Assembly (NCBI GenBank): GCA_944325785.1
Contig: CALVBN010000011.1
Span: 1-62,666, forward strand
Direction: 5' to 3'
DNA length: 62,666 nt
From: Candidatus Gastranaerophilales bacterium
GTDB taxonomy: Bacteria > Cyanobacteriota > Vampirovibrionia > Gastranaerophilales > Gastranaerophilaceae
The notes beneath the pieces were generated by a model, which was not told the DNA's origin, searched no databases, and was given only the letters and a program-made list of their open reading frames with translations. The first letter of the stretch is position 1. Every line of letters begins with the position of its first letter. Both the position numbers and the translations under genes were made by a program. Shown here one piece after another: positions 1 to 8,770 of this stretch.

Positions 1-76
1 TGGTGGGCGTTAGAAGACTCGAACTTCTGACCCTCTCCTTGTAAGGGAGACGCTCTACCAACTGAGCTAAACGCCC
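1..76 (-). tRNA. tRNA-Val (anticodon TAC)
   Basis: The minus strand folds as a complete cloverleaf: acceptor GGGCGTT paired with AACGCCC, D-arm with GCTCAGTTGGTAGAGC, a 5-bp anticodon stem with loop CTTACAA (anticodon TAC), T-arm with GTTCGAGTC, and an encoded 3' CCA that begins at base 1 of the window. It lies upstream of and divergent from pepA. Confidence 0.95.
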
Positions 77-207
77 TCAACACTTTTATGCTATCTTAAA
101 CAAAATTGAATGTCAAACTTTTTTTTATGAGTGAACCCCCTAATTAATGTATTTAAAATATTCTTTAAATTTTATAAAATATGAGAATAAGAAAGGAGTT
201 TTGAACT

Positions 208-1608
208 ATGGAAATTAAAGTTGTTCAAGATGCTAAAAGTATCGAAGCCGATATTCTTGTCGTTAACCAGTTTGAAGGTGAAAAGACTTCCAATGAACTG
301 GCTAATACTTATGCAATAGAGCAGGATAATTTTAAAGGTAAATTCGGTGAAACATATCTGCTTCCGACTTACGGCAAAGAAGTTTATAAAAAGGTGCTTG
401 TCCTCGGACTCGGCAAAAAAGAGGAGTTTAATCCGAATAAAATGAGAGAGGCTGTTGCCAAAGCAATAAAAAAAGCAATGCAGATGGAAGCTAAAAAAGT
501 TTCTTTCCTTCTGGACGGAATTGAATTTGACTATTCTGAACAGTTTACAATGGGGGCTTATATTGCAGATTACACATTTGACAAATATAAGTCAGAAAAG
601 AAGGATAACAAAGTCCAAGAAGTTTATGTACAGGCAAATGCCGATATTGTTAAAAAGGCTGAAAAGATTGCAGAAGCAATGGCATTCGCTAGAAACCTTG
701 CAAACGAACCGGCACAATTTGCAACACCTTCCGAGCTTGCATCAATTGCTTGTGATTTAGGCTTAGAAACAATTGTTTATAATAGAGAAGAATGCGAAAA
801 AATGGGTATGGGTGCTTTTCTTGCTGTTGCAAGGGGAAGCTCACAAGAACCTAAGTTTATTCATATGAAATATCAGGTTGATAATCCTAAAAAAAAGATT
901 GCAATCATCGGCAAAGGTATTACATTTGATAGCGGCGGACTCGATATTAAACCGCCATCATCAATGCTTACAATGAAAGACGATATGTCTGCTGCAGCGT
1001 GCGTTTTAGGTGTAATGAGTATTATAAGAGAATTCCATCCGCAGGTAGAAGTCCACGGAATTATTGCAGCCTGTGAAAATATGCCTGGATGCAGTGCTTA
1101 TAAACCGGGAGATATTTTAACCGCTAAGAACGGAAAAACAATAGAAGTTGATAATACTGATGCAGAAGGACGTCTGACGCTTGCGGATGCCCTATGCTAC
1201 GCCTGCGAGCTTGGGGTAGATGAAGTTATTGACCTGGCTACTCTCACGGGAGCCTGCATGGTTGCACTCGGAACAAATGCTTCCGGTATTATGGGCAACG
1301 ATGAAACTCTCATCAAAAACCTTATTGATACAGCTGAAAGAAACGGAGAAAGATTCTGGCAGTTACCTTTGTGGGATGAATATTTTGACAGCCTAAAGAG
1401 CGATGTTGCTGATATGAAGAATACCGGTTCACGCTGGGGCGGTGCTTCAACAGCCGGAGTTTTCCTGCAGAAATTTGTTAAAGATGTAAAATGGGCGCAT
1501 ATTGATATTGCAGGAACCGCGTTTTTAGATAAACCGCAGAAGGAATTTATCAAAGGCGCTACCGGTGCAGGTGTAAGAACTCTGTTAAATTACATTCTGG
1601 AACAGTAG
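208..1608 (+). CDS. pepA: Leucyl aminopeptidase (M17 family, PepA)
   Basis: Cytosolic di-metal aminopeptidase that removes N-terminal residues from peptides. The 466-aa length fits the family. The less conserved N-terminal macro-like domain covers about residues 1-150. The catalytic domain contains GKGITFDSGG (Lys about 236, Asp about 241), MKDDM, and the family signature NTDAEGRL at about 316-323, which supplies Asp and Glu metal ligands and the catalytic Arg. An AAAGGAG site lies 8-9 nt before the ATG. The gene stands alone, followed by a strong intrinsic terminator. Some M17 proteins also bind DNA (XerA/PepA in Escherichia coli), but nothing here shows that. Confidence 0.97.
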   Translation: MEIKVVQDAKSIEADILVVNQFEGEKTSNELANTYAIEQDNFKGKFGETYLLPTYGKEVYKKVLVLGLGKKEEFNPNKMREAVAKAIKKAMQMEAKKVSFLLDGIEFDYSEQFTMGAYIADYTFDKYKSEKKDNKVQEVYVQANADIVKKAEKIAEAMAFARNLANEPAQFATPSELASIACDLGLETIVYNREECEKMGMGAFLAVARGSSQEPKFIHMKYQVDNPKKKIAIIGKGITFDSGGLDIKPPSSMLTMKDDMSAAACVLGVMSIIREFHPQVEVHGIIAACENMPGCSAYKPGDILTAKNGKTIEVDNTDAEGRLTLADALCYACELGVDEVIDLATLTGACMVALGTNASGIMGNDETLIKNLIDTAERNGERFWQLPLWDEYFDSLKSDVADMKNTGSRWGGASTAGVFLQKFVKDVKWAHIDIAGTAFLDKPQKEFIKGATGAGVRTLLNYILEQ

Positions 1609-1630
1609 ATAAATTTATGTAAGATATAAC

Positions 1631-1665
1631 GGCGGAACTTTTGAAAAAAGTTCCGCCGTTTTTTG
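1631..1665 (+). terminator. Intrinsic terminator of pepA
   Basis: GGCGGAACTTTT and AAGTTCCGCC form a GC-rich stem around a short A-rich loop, followed by a run of six T. It lies 22 nt after the pepA stop. Confidence 0.9.
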
Positions 1666-1707
1666 AACAATTTTTTTTAATCTCGTTATTATTATGAGGT
1701 GGATGTG

Positions 1708-1989
1708 ATGAAAAAATTTCTCTGTTTTATGTGTTTGATTATCGGCGCCGGATTATTTATACCGGCAGAGGCTGAGGTTGCCCGTCACGGTCATGGCGGA
1801 CAAGTTATCAGAGCAGGAGCGTCTTATAGAAACCACTACAGACCGCGTCCTTACAGAAGACCTGCGTATATACTTCCTCCGCCCCCGAGATGCTGTTATT
1901 ATCCTTATGCTGATTACCGCTTCGGATGCGACGGCTTTGGCTATAGAAACGGTATCTACATTAATTTAGGCGTGCCGATAAGATTTTAA
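1708..1989 (+). CDS. Small secreted Arg/Tyr/Pro-rich protein
   Basis: Predicted 93-aa exported protein of unknown function. The start is taken as the ATG at 1708 (MKKFLCF...) rather than the upstream GTG, because GAGGTGG lies 5 nt before it and a signal peptide then begins at once (basic n-region, hydrophobic core, cleavage near AEAEV). The mature part is rich in His/Gly and then Arg, Tyr and Pro (repeats such as RPRPYRRP), with a CCYYP segment and several cysteines. I recognise no family. It resembles small surface or periplasmic proteins of low complexity. It is monocistronic. Confidence 0.7.
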   Translation: MKKFLCFMCLIIGAGLFIPAEAEVARHGHGGQVIRAGASYRNHYRPRPYRRPAYILPPPPRCCYYPYADYRFGCDGFGYRNGIYINLGVPIRF

Positions 1990-2060
1990 ATTTATTCTTT
2001 CTCAAAACTAACACGGCTCTTTTCTTATTCGTAAGTTAAGAGTTTTTCTTTTTTATATGC

Positions 2061-2072
2061 TAAACTGTTACT
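2061..2072 (+). promoter_or_regulatory. -10 box 6 nt before the start of the 74-aa gene
   Basis: TAAACT is followed by exactly six bases and then the ATG at 2073, with no Shine-Dalgarno. The -35 is poor. The geometry matches the leaderless promoters seen elsewhere in the window. Confidence 0.45.
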
Positions 2073-2297
2073 ATGTTAGATATTGATTCCGGCGAAGAAA
2101 CAGAAGTTTTATATCGAATGGTCCAAATAAAGGGCGGACAACGGATTGACAAATTTAGGACAACCGATATAAAACGTGCCTTAAGGTTCCACAAGTGGTA
2201 TGTAAAAAGATACAGAGTAGGACTTCTGCTGGAAATTGTTCCGCCTAAAAAGAAATATGACTGGAAAGAAAAGAAGGTTGACTATTCTTTTGAGTAA
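2073..2297 (+). CDS. Small basic protein upstream of a Y-family polymerase
   Basis: 74-aa hypothetical protein with no domain I recognise. It has alternating charged and hydrophobic segments (RALRFHKWYVKRYRVGLLLEIV), a lysine-rich C-terminus, no signal peptide and no membrane helix. The stop is 2 nt before the polymerase ATG, so the two are surely cotranscribed. It is not UmuD-like: there is no LexA/S24 Ser-Lys dyad and it is half the size. Position suggests an accessory to translesion synthesis; that is inference only. Confidence 0.7.
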   Translation: MLDIDSGEETEVLYRMVQIKGGQRIDKFRTTDIKRALRFHKWYVKRYRVGLLLEIVPPKKKYDWKEKKVDYSFE

Positions 2298-2299
2298 CT

Positions 2300-3517
2300 A
2301 TGCCAAATCAAAAATACATAGCATTAATAGATTGTGACAGTTTTTTTGTGTCCTGCGAACGCAGAAGGAATCCGGAGCTTAAAAAAGTTCCGGTGAGTGT
2401 TGTCTCCGGAGAGCGCGGGTGTGTAATTTCGCGTTCTAGAGAGGCAAAAATGCTCGGGGTGCCGATGGGAATTCCATTGTTTCAAGCAGTGGAAAAATAT
2501 CCGGAATGTATTTATATAAGCGCAAATCACTATATTTATACCAAAATTTCAAGCCAGGTGATGAGTATTCTTAAAAATTTCAGCCCGCATACAGAGGTTT
2601 ATTCTATTGATGAAGCTTTTGTCGATTTTACCGGTCTTACTAAATTGTATAAAAAGAATTATTACAAACTTGCGGAAGATTTGCAGAAAAAAATTCTTGA
2701 AGAAACGGATATTCCGGTATCAATAGGCATCAGCAGGACAAAAACTCTTGCAAAACTTGCATCAGATAAATCCAAGAGCTTTAGAACGCATATTTGTCTT
2801 GCAGGAAAATCAAGCATAAATGAGCTTTTGGCGCATACTGAGATACAGGAAGTATGGGGTATAGGAAGGCGCTTAGGCGTAAAGCTCAGAGGGCTTGGAG
2901 TTAGAACAGCTCTTGATTTTGTAGAGAAAGATGATGAATGGATTAAGAGGAAGCTTGGCAAAAACGGGCTTGCAATGAAAGCAGAACTAAGCGGAATAAT
3001 CGTTTCACCGGTTTCGGATGAAACAGAGCTTCCTAAATCAATAAGCGATACAAAATCTTTTTCGGAATTTTCTTCGGATTTGCAGTTTATTAAAAACGAA
3101 CTTTCCGGACATATTCATGAAACCTGCTCGCGTCTTAGAAAGATAAACTGCAAAACAGGAACAATAGGTGTATTATTAAAGACAAAAGATTTTCAGACTT
3201 TATACGAAAAAGTTAGGCTGGATACTCCTTCTGACTTTGAATTTGATATCTCAAGAACTGCATTTCCTGTTTTAGAAAAAATGTACAGACCGGATACTTT
3301 ATACAGAAGCGTCGGAATTGTTCTTGAGGATTTTAATCATACGTCGCAGGAACAGTTATTGCTTTTTAACGACAATGAAAAGAGAGAACAGAATGCACAG
3401 CTTGGCAGGAGTCTGGATAAACTGGAGAAAAAATTCGGGAGAAATATCGTAAGAACCGGTTTTACTAAAGATGTTCCGTTTAAACAGGGGTTTTTAACGA
3501 AGCCGAAGGATGTTTAG
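2300..3517 (+). CDS. Y-family (UmuC-type) DNA polymerase
   Basis: Translesion DNA polymerase of 405 aa. It starts with the palm motif IALIDCDSFFVSCER (first catalytic Asp region) and has the second catalytic motif YSIDEAFVD near residue 100. After these come the helix-hairpin-helix region (EVWGIGRRLGVKLRGLGV), a little-finger domain, and a UmuC-like tail (LGRSLDKLEKKFGRNIVRTGF). The tail and CERRRNPELKKVPVSVVSGERGCVISRS favour the UmuC/pol V branch over DinB. No umuD-like gene is adjacent. The 3' end overlaps the convergent gene at 3480 by 38 bp. Confidence 0.92.
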   Translation: MPNQKYIALIDCDSFFVSCERRRNPELKKVPVSVVSGERGCVISRSREAKMLGVPMGIPLFQAVEKYPECIYISANHYIYTKISSQVMSILKNFSPHTEVYSIDEAFVDFTGLTKLYKKNYYKLAEDLQKKILEETDIPVSIGISRTKTLAKLASDKSKSFRTHICLAGKSSINELLAHTEIQEVWGIGRRLGVKLRGLGVRTALDFVEKDDEWIKRKLGKNGLAMKAELSGIIVSPVSDETELPKSISDTKSFSEFSSDLQFIKNELSGHIHETCSRLRKINCKTGTIGVLLKTKDFQTLYEKVRLDTPSDFEFDISRTAFPVLEKMYRPDTLYRSVGIVLEDFNHTSQEQLLLFNDNEKREQNAQLGRSLDKLEKKFGRNIVRTGFTKDVPFKQGFLTKPKDV

Positions 3518-4502
3518 CTTTTTGCTCTTTTCCGCGGTAACCCATGCCTGCCCTGTACCCAGATATGGAATAAAGAGCAGGGAGGCAAGGTTCAATCCAC
3601 TTTAAGCCGGACATTACCGCAACAGTTGCAATGTCATCCGAATGCAGACAAATATCAAGAGGTTCGGGCTTTCTGTCTTTTTCAGATGCATTGCCGTTTT
3701 TGAAACATTTGTTTATAACTTTTCTTCCTATAAGGTTTGCAATGGCGCTTCCTCCGATTATTCCGGTGAGAATTATTCCGGAAACCATGCCTAAGGCTCT
3801 TGCAGATTTTGATTTAACATTCATTTTTTCAAGTATTCCGAGCGCAGTCCCTGCGCCTATGTTGCACAGGAAAATATTTGCAAGATATTGATACGCGCCC
3901 TCTTTAACCTTATTTGGAATTCTTTCTTTATAATTACTGCAGGTCAGCCTGTCGCCTAAAATACCTCCGAAAACTCCTCCCAAAACAGGTATAAGTCCGA
4001 AAACCGAAAGACGTCCGATTTCTGAAAAAATCTCTTTTGATGTGATATTTTCCGGCTCCGGTATGAGTTTACTTAAAAGCTCTTTTTCCTCTTTTGTCTG
4101 AAAATTCTTATAAATAGTTTTTATTTCATTAATACTCAAAATTTTGCTTTTAGCCTTGTCCAATATTTTTTTGTTTTGCTCGTTTATTTTATACTTAGAG
4201 CAGAAACTGTCTATATAAGAGGAATTAGCTTCTCTAAGAGTTTTTAAATTAACTATCTTCGGGGCAGTGTGAAAAAGCCTGCCGGTTATCCTGCCTGCAA
4301 GAAGAGAAGAAGATACTGCCCCAAACATAGTAAGACCATTTTGTATTAGTCTTTTTTTACGCTTTTTTTGCGGAGTGTTATAAACATCATAAGCAACAAT
4401 TCCCCCTGCTGTGCAAGAAAGCAGAGCCGGTATTTTTTGTGCGAATTTTGTTACAAGTATCGGCTGGTCGAGATAGTGTCCGATTGTTTTAACAGTGTTC
4501 AC
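3480..4502 (-). CDS. Conserved glycine-rich membrane protein of unknown function
   Basis: 340-aa protein with several predicted membrane-associated hydrophobic segments (ALLSCTAGGIVAYDVY; LTMFGAVSSSLLAGRI; LSVFGLIPVLGGVFGGILG; YLANIFLCNIGAGTALG; MVSGIILTGIIGGSAIANLI; ATVAVMSGLKWI), many with GxxxG spacing. A charged helical insert lies at about 90-150. The start is GTG, with AGGAG 9 nt upstream. The C-terminus reads into the end of the polymerase gene. I do not recognise a characterised family. The style is common in Gastranaerophilales. Function unknown. Confidence 0.75.
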   Translation of the reverse strand: MNTVKTIGHYLDQPILVTKFAQKIPALLSCTAGGIVAYDVYNTPQKKRKKRLIQNGLTMFGAVSSSLLAGRITGRLFHTAPKIVNLKTLREANSSYIDSFCSKYKINEQNKKILDKAKSKILSINEIKTIYKNFQTKEEKELLSKLIPEPENITSKEIFSEIGRLSVFGLIPVLGGVFGGILGDRLTCSNYKERIPNKVKEGAYQYLANIFLCNIGAGTALGILEKMNVKSKSARALGMVSGIILTGIIGGSAIANLIGRKVINKCFKNGNASEKDRKPEPLDICLHSDDIATVAVMSGLKWIEPCLPALYSISGYRAGMGYRGKEQKAKHPSASLKTPV

Positions 4503-4658
4503 TGTTTGGTTCTCCTAACAATTATATTGCTTTTGATTGTAAGCTAAGCCTAACATTTTGTCAAGAATTAAATTTCTTAATTATTAATTTTTATTAAATA
4601 ACTGTTAAAAAGCAGAAAAATATGTCACAATAAAAAGTTATAGGGGAGGAGTTTTAAT

Positions 4659-5813
4659 ATGAAAGACAAAACATTTTTGATGATACCAGGTCCGACGCCT
4701 GTTCCGGAATCTGTAATGCTTGAGATTGCAAAGCATCCTATAGGACACAGGAGTTCGGAATTCTCCTCTGTTTTGAAAGAAGTTTATGAGAATTTGAAAT
4801 ATGTTTTTCAGACAAAGAATGATGTTTTTGTTTTTACATCAAGCGGAACGGGCGCAATGTGTTCGGCTTTAGAGAATCTGGTTAATGAAGGGGACAATGT
4901 TTTATGCCTTTCTTTAGGAAATTTCGGAAACCGCTGGGCAAAGATTGCGGAGTCAAGAGGGGCTGTTGTTGAAAAAATCGAGGTTCCGGCAGGCGAAGTT
5001 ATTGAACCGGAAGTTTTAAGAAAAAGACTTGCGGAGGATAAAGATAAGAAAATTAAAATAGTTACTCTTACTCATAGCGAAACTTCGACAGGTGCTGCAA
5101 ATGATATTAAAACCTTGTGTTCTATAATAAGAGAACACGGTGCAATTTCTGTTGTAGACGGTGTAACATCAGTCTGTGCGATGCCGTGCAAGCCGGATGA
5201 GTGGGGTATTGATGTTCTTGTGTCCGGTTCTCAAAAAGGATTTATGGTTCCGCCGGGGCTTGCTTTTTTGACTGCAAACGAAAGAGCGTGGAAAGTTTAT
5301 GAAGAGTGCAGGCATCCGAGTTTTTATTTTGACTGGTCTGCGCATAAAAAAGCGGTGCAGGGTGATACAACGCCTTTTACTCCCGCTGTTAACCTCATTA
5401 TCGGGCTTCGGGAAGCTCTGAGGATGATAAAAGAAGAAGGCATTGAAAATATGAACAGACGCCACTATCGCCATGCAATGGCTCTTAGAAGAGCTTTACG
5501 CGCAATGAATTTGGAACTTCTTGTTAAAGATGATAAGAATGCAAGCTGGTCAATTACTTCAATACTTCCGCCGGAAGGGATTTCTATACCGGATATCAGA
5601 AGCGCAATGAAAAACGATTATGATATTGTTGTGGCTAACGGGCAGAATCAGCTTAAGGATAAAATTTTCAGAATGGGGACGCTCGGCTTTGTTTCTGACA
5701 GGGATTTGATTATGGCAGTAGGAGCTTTAGAGGCTGTTCTTGACAAACTGGGACACAAATTTGAATTGGGATGCGGAGTCAAAACTCTTATTCAAGCATT
5801 AAAGGAGATATAA
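4659..5813 (+). CDS. Class V PLP aminotransferase (serine/alanine-glyoxylate type)
   Basis: PLP-dependent fold-type I aminotransferase, 384 aa. It starts with MIPGPTPVPESVM, typical of alanine-glyoxylate/serine-pyruvate aminotransferases and the cyanobacterial homologue once called a hydrogenase small subunit. TSSGTGAM binds the cofactor phosphate, VVDGVTSVC carries the pyridine-N Asp, and SGSQKGF carries the Schiff-base Lys near residue 194. A good GGGGAGG site precedes the ATG. Its stop overlaps the serA start (TAATG). With serA and serB following, it probably supplies the phosphoserine transamination step, since no serC is seen. That role is inference. Confidence 0.9.
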   Translation: MKDKTFLMIPGPTPVPESVMLEIAKHPIGHRSSEFSSVLKEVYENLKYVFQTKNDVFVFTSSGTGAMCSALENLVNEGDNVLCLSLGNFGNRWAKIAESRGAVVEKIEVPAGEVIEPEVLRKRLAEDKDKKIKIVTLTHSETSTGAANDIKTLCSIIREHGAISVVDGVTSVCAMPCKPDEWGIDVLVSGSQKGFMVPPGLAFLTANERAWKVYEECRHPSFYFDWSAHKKAVQGDTTPFTPAVNLIIGLREALRMIKEEGIENMNRRHYRHAMALRRALRAMNLELLVKDDKNASWSITSILPPEGISIPDIRSAMKNDYDIVVANGQNQLKDKIFRMGTLGFVSDRDLIMAVGALEAVLDKLGHKFELGCGVKTLIQALKEI

Positions 5814-7411
5814 TGAAAGTTTTAATTACTGATAAAATAAATGAGTCTGCAGGCAGAATTATTGAACCCGCTGCAGAGGTTGATTTTCTTCCTACAATGA
5901 CGGAGGAAGAGCTAGTAAAAGTTATTCCGCAATATGATGCTTTGATGGTGAGAAGCCAGACAAAAGTTACGGCAAAAATAATAGAAGCAGGAAAAAATCT
6001 TAAAATTATTGGAAGAGCAGGTGTCGGGGTGGACAACATAGACCTAGATTCCGCTACTCAGAACGGGATTATTGTTGTAAACTCGCCGGACGGGAACACT
6101 ATATCGGCTTCTGAACATACAATAGCTTTGATGCTTGCTTCTGCAAGGAATATTGTTCCGGCATGCGTGTCAGCTAAAGAGGGCAGATGGGAAAGAAGCA
6201 AATATACGGGGCATGAATTGTACAATAAAACCCTTGGTATTATAGGACTTGGAAAAATAGGCTCGCACGTTGCGGAGATTGCTCTTGCCTTCGGGATGAA
6301 AGTTGTTGTATATGATCCTTTTACTTCTAAAGAAGTTGTTGAAAAAGCGGGCGGAGAATATATTTCTAACCTTGATGATTTCTGGGGAAAATGTGATTTT
6401 ATTACGGTTCATGTTCCAAAAACAAAAGATACAATTAATATGATAAATAAAGAGAGCATCGCAAAAATGAAAAAAGGCGTCTGCCTTATTAACTGTGCAA
6501 GGGGCGGTATAATTAACGAGAACGATTTAAAAGAGGCTCTGGATGCGGGTATTGTGGCTTCGGCAGGGATTGATGTCTACGAAAATGAACCGCATATAGA
6601 AGAATGTCCGCTGATTAACTGTGATGGAAACATTGTCCTGACTCCGCATCTCGGTGCAAGTACTCAGGAAGCGCAGATTAATGTTGCAATAGATGTTGCA
6701 GAACAGATTAAGGAGGTTCTGACCGGTGGTTCTGCTTCTTCTGCCGTTAATATTCCGTCGCTTAGACCGGATAAACTTGAACCGGTTAAGGATTATATGC
6801 AGATTGCGGAAAACGCGGGAGAAATTGCAATGCAGATTTCGGAAGGCGTGGTAAAATCAATTGAGATTACTGCAGAGGGGAACCTTGCAGAACTTGATAT
6901 ACAGCCCTTAGAAGTCGCAGTATTAAAGGGTGTTTTATCTTCAATGCTCGAAGGCGTTAATTATGTAAATGCGCCGTTTCTGGCTAAAAAACGCGGTATA
7001 AGCATAATTTCAACCCGCTCTAATGAAAAATGCAATTTCGCGGGTCTTCTTACCGTTAAAATTATTACCGATAAAGGTGTCAATACGGTTGCAGGCGCTC
7101 TTGTTGCAAAAGATTTTCCGAGAATTGTTAAAATCAATGATTACGAAACCAGCATCCGTCCGCAGAAGCATATGCTTCTTGTTCCGCACGTTAACAAGCC
7201 TTCAATGATTGCTCAGGTTGCAAAAGTAATCGGAGAAAATAATATTAATATCGGCTCAATGAACGTTGTACAGAAAAACGACAGGCATGAAACTGAGTCA
7301 ATAATGGTTATTAATATTGATACCGGAGTGAATGACAAAACTGTCGCGGAAATTAATAAAATTGACGGCGTGCATAATTCTAAATATGTAAGTTTAACGG
7401 CACAGGATTAA
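5813..7411 (+). CDS. serA: D-3-phosphoglycerate dehydrogenase
   Basis: Oxidises 3-phosphoglycerate to 3-phosphohydroxypyruvate, the first step of serine synthesis. The 532-aa long form has a substrate/NAD Rossmann core (GRAGVGVDNID; GLGKIGSHVAEIA), catalytic Arg in NCARGGIINE, Glu in GIDVYENEP and His in TPHLGAST. An intervening domain (about 320-450) follows, then a C-terminal ACT domain (LLVPHVNKPSMIAQVAKVIG) that usually binds serine for feedback control. The start at 5813 overlaps the aminotransferase stop and has AAAGGAG upstream; the longer in-frame extension is rejected. serB begins 4 nt after its stop. Confidence 0.96.
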   Translation: MKVLITDKINESAGRIIEPAAEVDFLPTMTEEELVKVIPQYDALMVRSQTKVTAKIIEAGKNLKIIGRAGVGVDNIDLDSATQNGIIVVNSPDGNTISASEHTIALMLASARNIVPACVSAKEGRWERSKYTGHELYNKTLGIIGLGKIGSHVAEIALAFGMKVVVYDPFTSKEVVEKAGGEYISNLDDFWGKCDFITVHVPKTKDTINMINKESIAKMKKGVCLINCARGGIINENDLKEALDAGIVASAGIDVYENEPHIEECPLINCDGNIVLTPHLGASTQEAQINVAIDVAEQIKEVLTGGSASSAVNIPSLRPDKLEPVKDYMQIAENAGEIAMQISEGVVKSIEITAEGNLAELDIQPLEVAVLKGVLSSMLEGVNYVNAPFLAKKRGISIISTRSNEKCNFAGLLTVKIITDKGVNTVAGALVAKDFPRIVKINDYETSIRPQKHMLLVPHVNKPSMIAQVAKVIGENNINIGSMNVVQKNDRHETESIMVINIDTGVNDKTVAEINKIDGVHNSKYVSLTAQD

Positions 7412-7415
7412 ATAT

Positions 7416-8036
7416 ATGAAACTTGCGGTTTTTGATTTTGATTCAACATTAATGGACGGCGAAACAATTGAATTTCTAGCGCAGGAAGCGGGATGCCTTG
7501 AGAAAGTTAGAGAGATTACTTCAAAGGCAATGAACGGCGAACTGGATTTTTTTGAAAGTCTACAAAAACGTGTTTCCCTTCTTAAGGGGCTTAGCGTAAG
7601 CCGTGTTAACGAAATTTGTGCGAATCTGCCGATTATGGAGGGGGCGGAAGATGCTGTCAGGGGGCTGAAAGCAAAAGGTTATAAAGTAATCTGTTTTTCC
7701 GGCGGGTTTAGAAATGCAACTGTTCCCCTGGCAGAAAAACTCGGTCTTGATGCAGAATTTTCTAATATCCTTCATTCTAAAGACGGCATTTTAACGGGTT
7801 TTGCAGGCGGAGAGATGATGTTCGGCGAGTCAAAAGGACTTATGCTCGAAAAACTGCAGAAAATTTTGGGAATCTCTCCTCGTGACACATTAGTAACAGG
7901 CGACGGCGCAAACGACTTGAGCATGTTTAAATTTGCAGATATCCGTACGGCCTTCTGCGCAAAACCTGTTTTAGAAAAAGAAGCCAATATAATCATCAAA
8001 GAAAAAAATCTGGCAAAACTGCTTGAGTATATTTAA
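7416..8036 (+). CDS. serB: Phosphoserine phosphatase (HAD family)
   Basis: Hydrolyses phosphoserine, the last step of serine synthesis. The 206-aa HAD hydrolase has nucleophile motif DFDSTLMDGET (Asp about 7 and Asp about 9), motif II CFSGG, a Lys in the motif III region (ESKGLMLEKL) and motif IV GDGANDLSMF. Length fits SerB without the extra N-terminal ACT domain. It is the third gene of the serine operon, with 4-nt spacing, and is followed by a long palindromic terminator. Some SerB-like HADs act on other small phosphates, but the operon argues for phosphoserine. Confidence 0.93.
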   Translation: MKLAVFDFDSTLMDGETIEFLAQEAGCLEKVREITSKAMNGELDFFESLQKRVSLLKGLSVSRVNEICANLPIMEGAEDAVRGLKAKGYKVICFSGGFRNATVPLAEKLGLDAEFSNILHSKDGILTGFAGGEMMFGESKGLMLEKLQKILGISPRDTLVTGDGANDLSMFKFADIRTAFCAKPVLEKEANIIIKEKNLAKLLEYI

Positions 8037-8140
8037 TAATCTAAATCACATAAAAATTTTTAGGGAAATAATTTTTAGCTATGATGCTTAAAGTATTAAT
8101 TTGCCGGAATAAGCATACATACAGCCGAATAAATTTTTAA

Positions 8141-8179
8141 GCAAAACAAAAACCGGCATATTGCCGGTTTTTGTTTTGC
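8141..8179. terminator. Bidirectional palindromic terminator
   Basis: GCAAAACAAAAACCGGCA and TGCCGGTTTTTGTTTTGC are perfect complements around a 3-nt loop. It sits between serB (plus) and tRNA-Gln (minus) and would end transcription from either side. Confidence 0.9.
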
Positions 8180-8190
8180 TCTAAAAAATA

Positions 8191-8261
8191 CTCCCGGAGA
8201 TGGATTCGAACCACCGTTAAAAGAGCCAGAATCTTTCGTCCTGCCGCTAGACGATCCGGGA
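8191..8261 (-). tRNA. tRNA-Gln (anticodon CTG)
   Basis: The minus-strand cloverleaf has acceptor TCCCGGA/TCCGGGA, D-arm GTCTAGCGGCAGGAC, anticodon stem AAAGA/TCTTT with loop TTCTGGC (anticodon CTG), and T-arm GGTGGTTCGAATCCATC. CCA is not encoded, unlike the tRNA-Val at the window start. Confidence 0.9.
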
Positions 8262-8269
8262 ATAATTTC

Positions 8270-8695
8270 TTACCATCTTTCCCAGAAAGGTCTTTTTTCA
8301 GTTTCAGACCCAGTTTCTGTTTTAGATTTATTCACCTCATTACGACTCTTAATATTTGTTTCACCGTATGTATACGGGTCAGATGCATCCATGGCGCCCT
8401 TTGTGAATGTAAAGGAGCCTTTAGATTTATTGGTATGCTGTTCTGTAGCATTTACCTTAGTTTCTTCCTGGTCTGCATTCTGTTCATTCTTGTATATAAT
8501 ATCAGTTAAGGCATCATCCTGCTCTTTTACCTGTATATTATTAATTTGATTTGTACGAATATATGTAGCAGGATCTTTGCCTAAAAAATGCATTCTGCCT
8601 AAATCATCAGTGTAAATTGCTGACTCTGCCATAACGCACTGCATACAAGCAGCTGCCGCTACAACTAAACTTAATGAAATAACTGCATTTTTCAT
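8270..8695 (-). CDS. Secreted hypothetical protein, 141 aa
   Basis: Exported protein of unknown function. It has an N-terminal signal peptide (MKNAVISLSLVVAAAACMQCVMAES) and an AAGGAG site upstream. The mature part starts with YTDDLGRMHFLGKDPATYI, then becomes polar and probably disordered (many Lys, Glu, Asn, Thr), ending in RPFWERW. The segment with an aromatic, a loop and NQINNIQV may be a short export or sorting motif, but I know no family. It ends 9 nt before the tRNA-Gln gene on the same strand. Confidence 0.7.
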   Translation of the reverse strand: MKNAVISLSLVVAAAACMQCVMAESAIYTDDLGRMHFLGKDPATYIRTNQINNIQVKEQDDALTDIIYKNEQNADQEETKVNATEQHTNKSKGSFTFTKGAMDASDPYTYGETNIKSRNEVNKSKTETGSETEKRPFWERW

Positions 8696-8770
8696 ATTCT
8701 GTTCTCCTTAAGTTTCTTTATAATTAGATTATAATACAAAACTATTTAAATGAACAGAAAAATTTTTTAT

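Noticed and set aside
8171..8509. Plus-strand 112-aa frame antisense to tRNA-Gln and the secreted protein gene
   Set aside because: It covers a tRNA and lies opposite a gene with a clear signal peptide and ribosome site.
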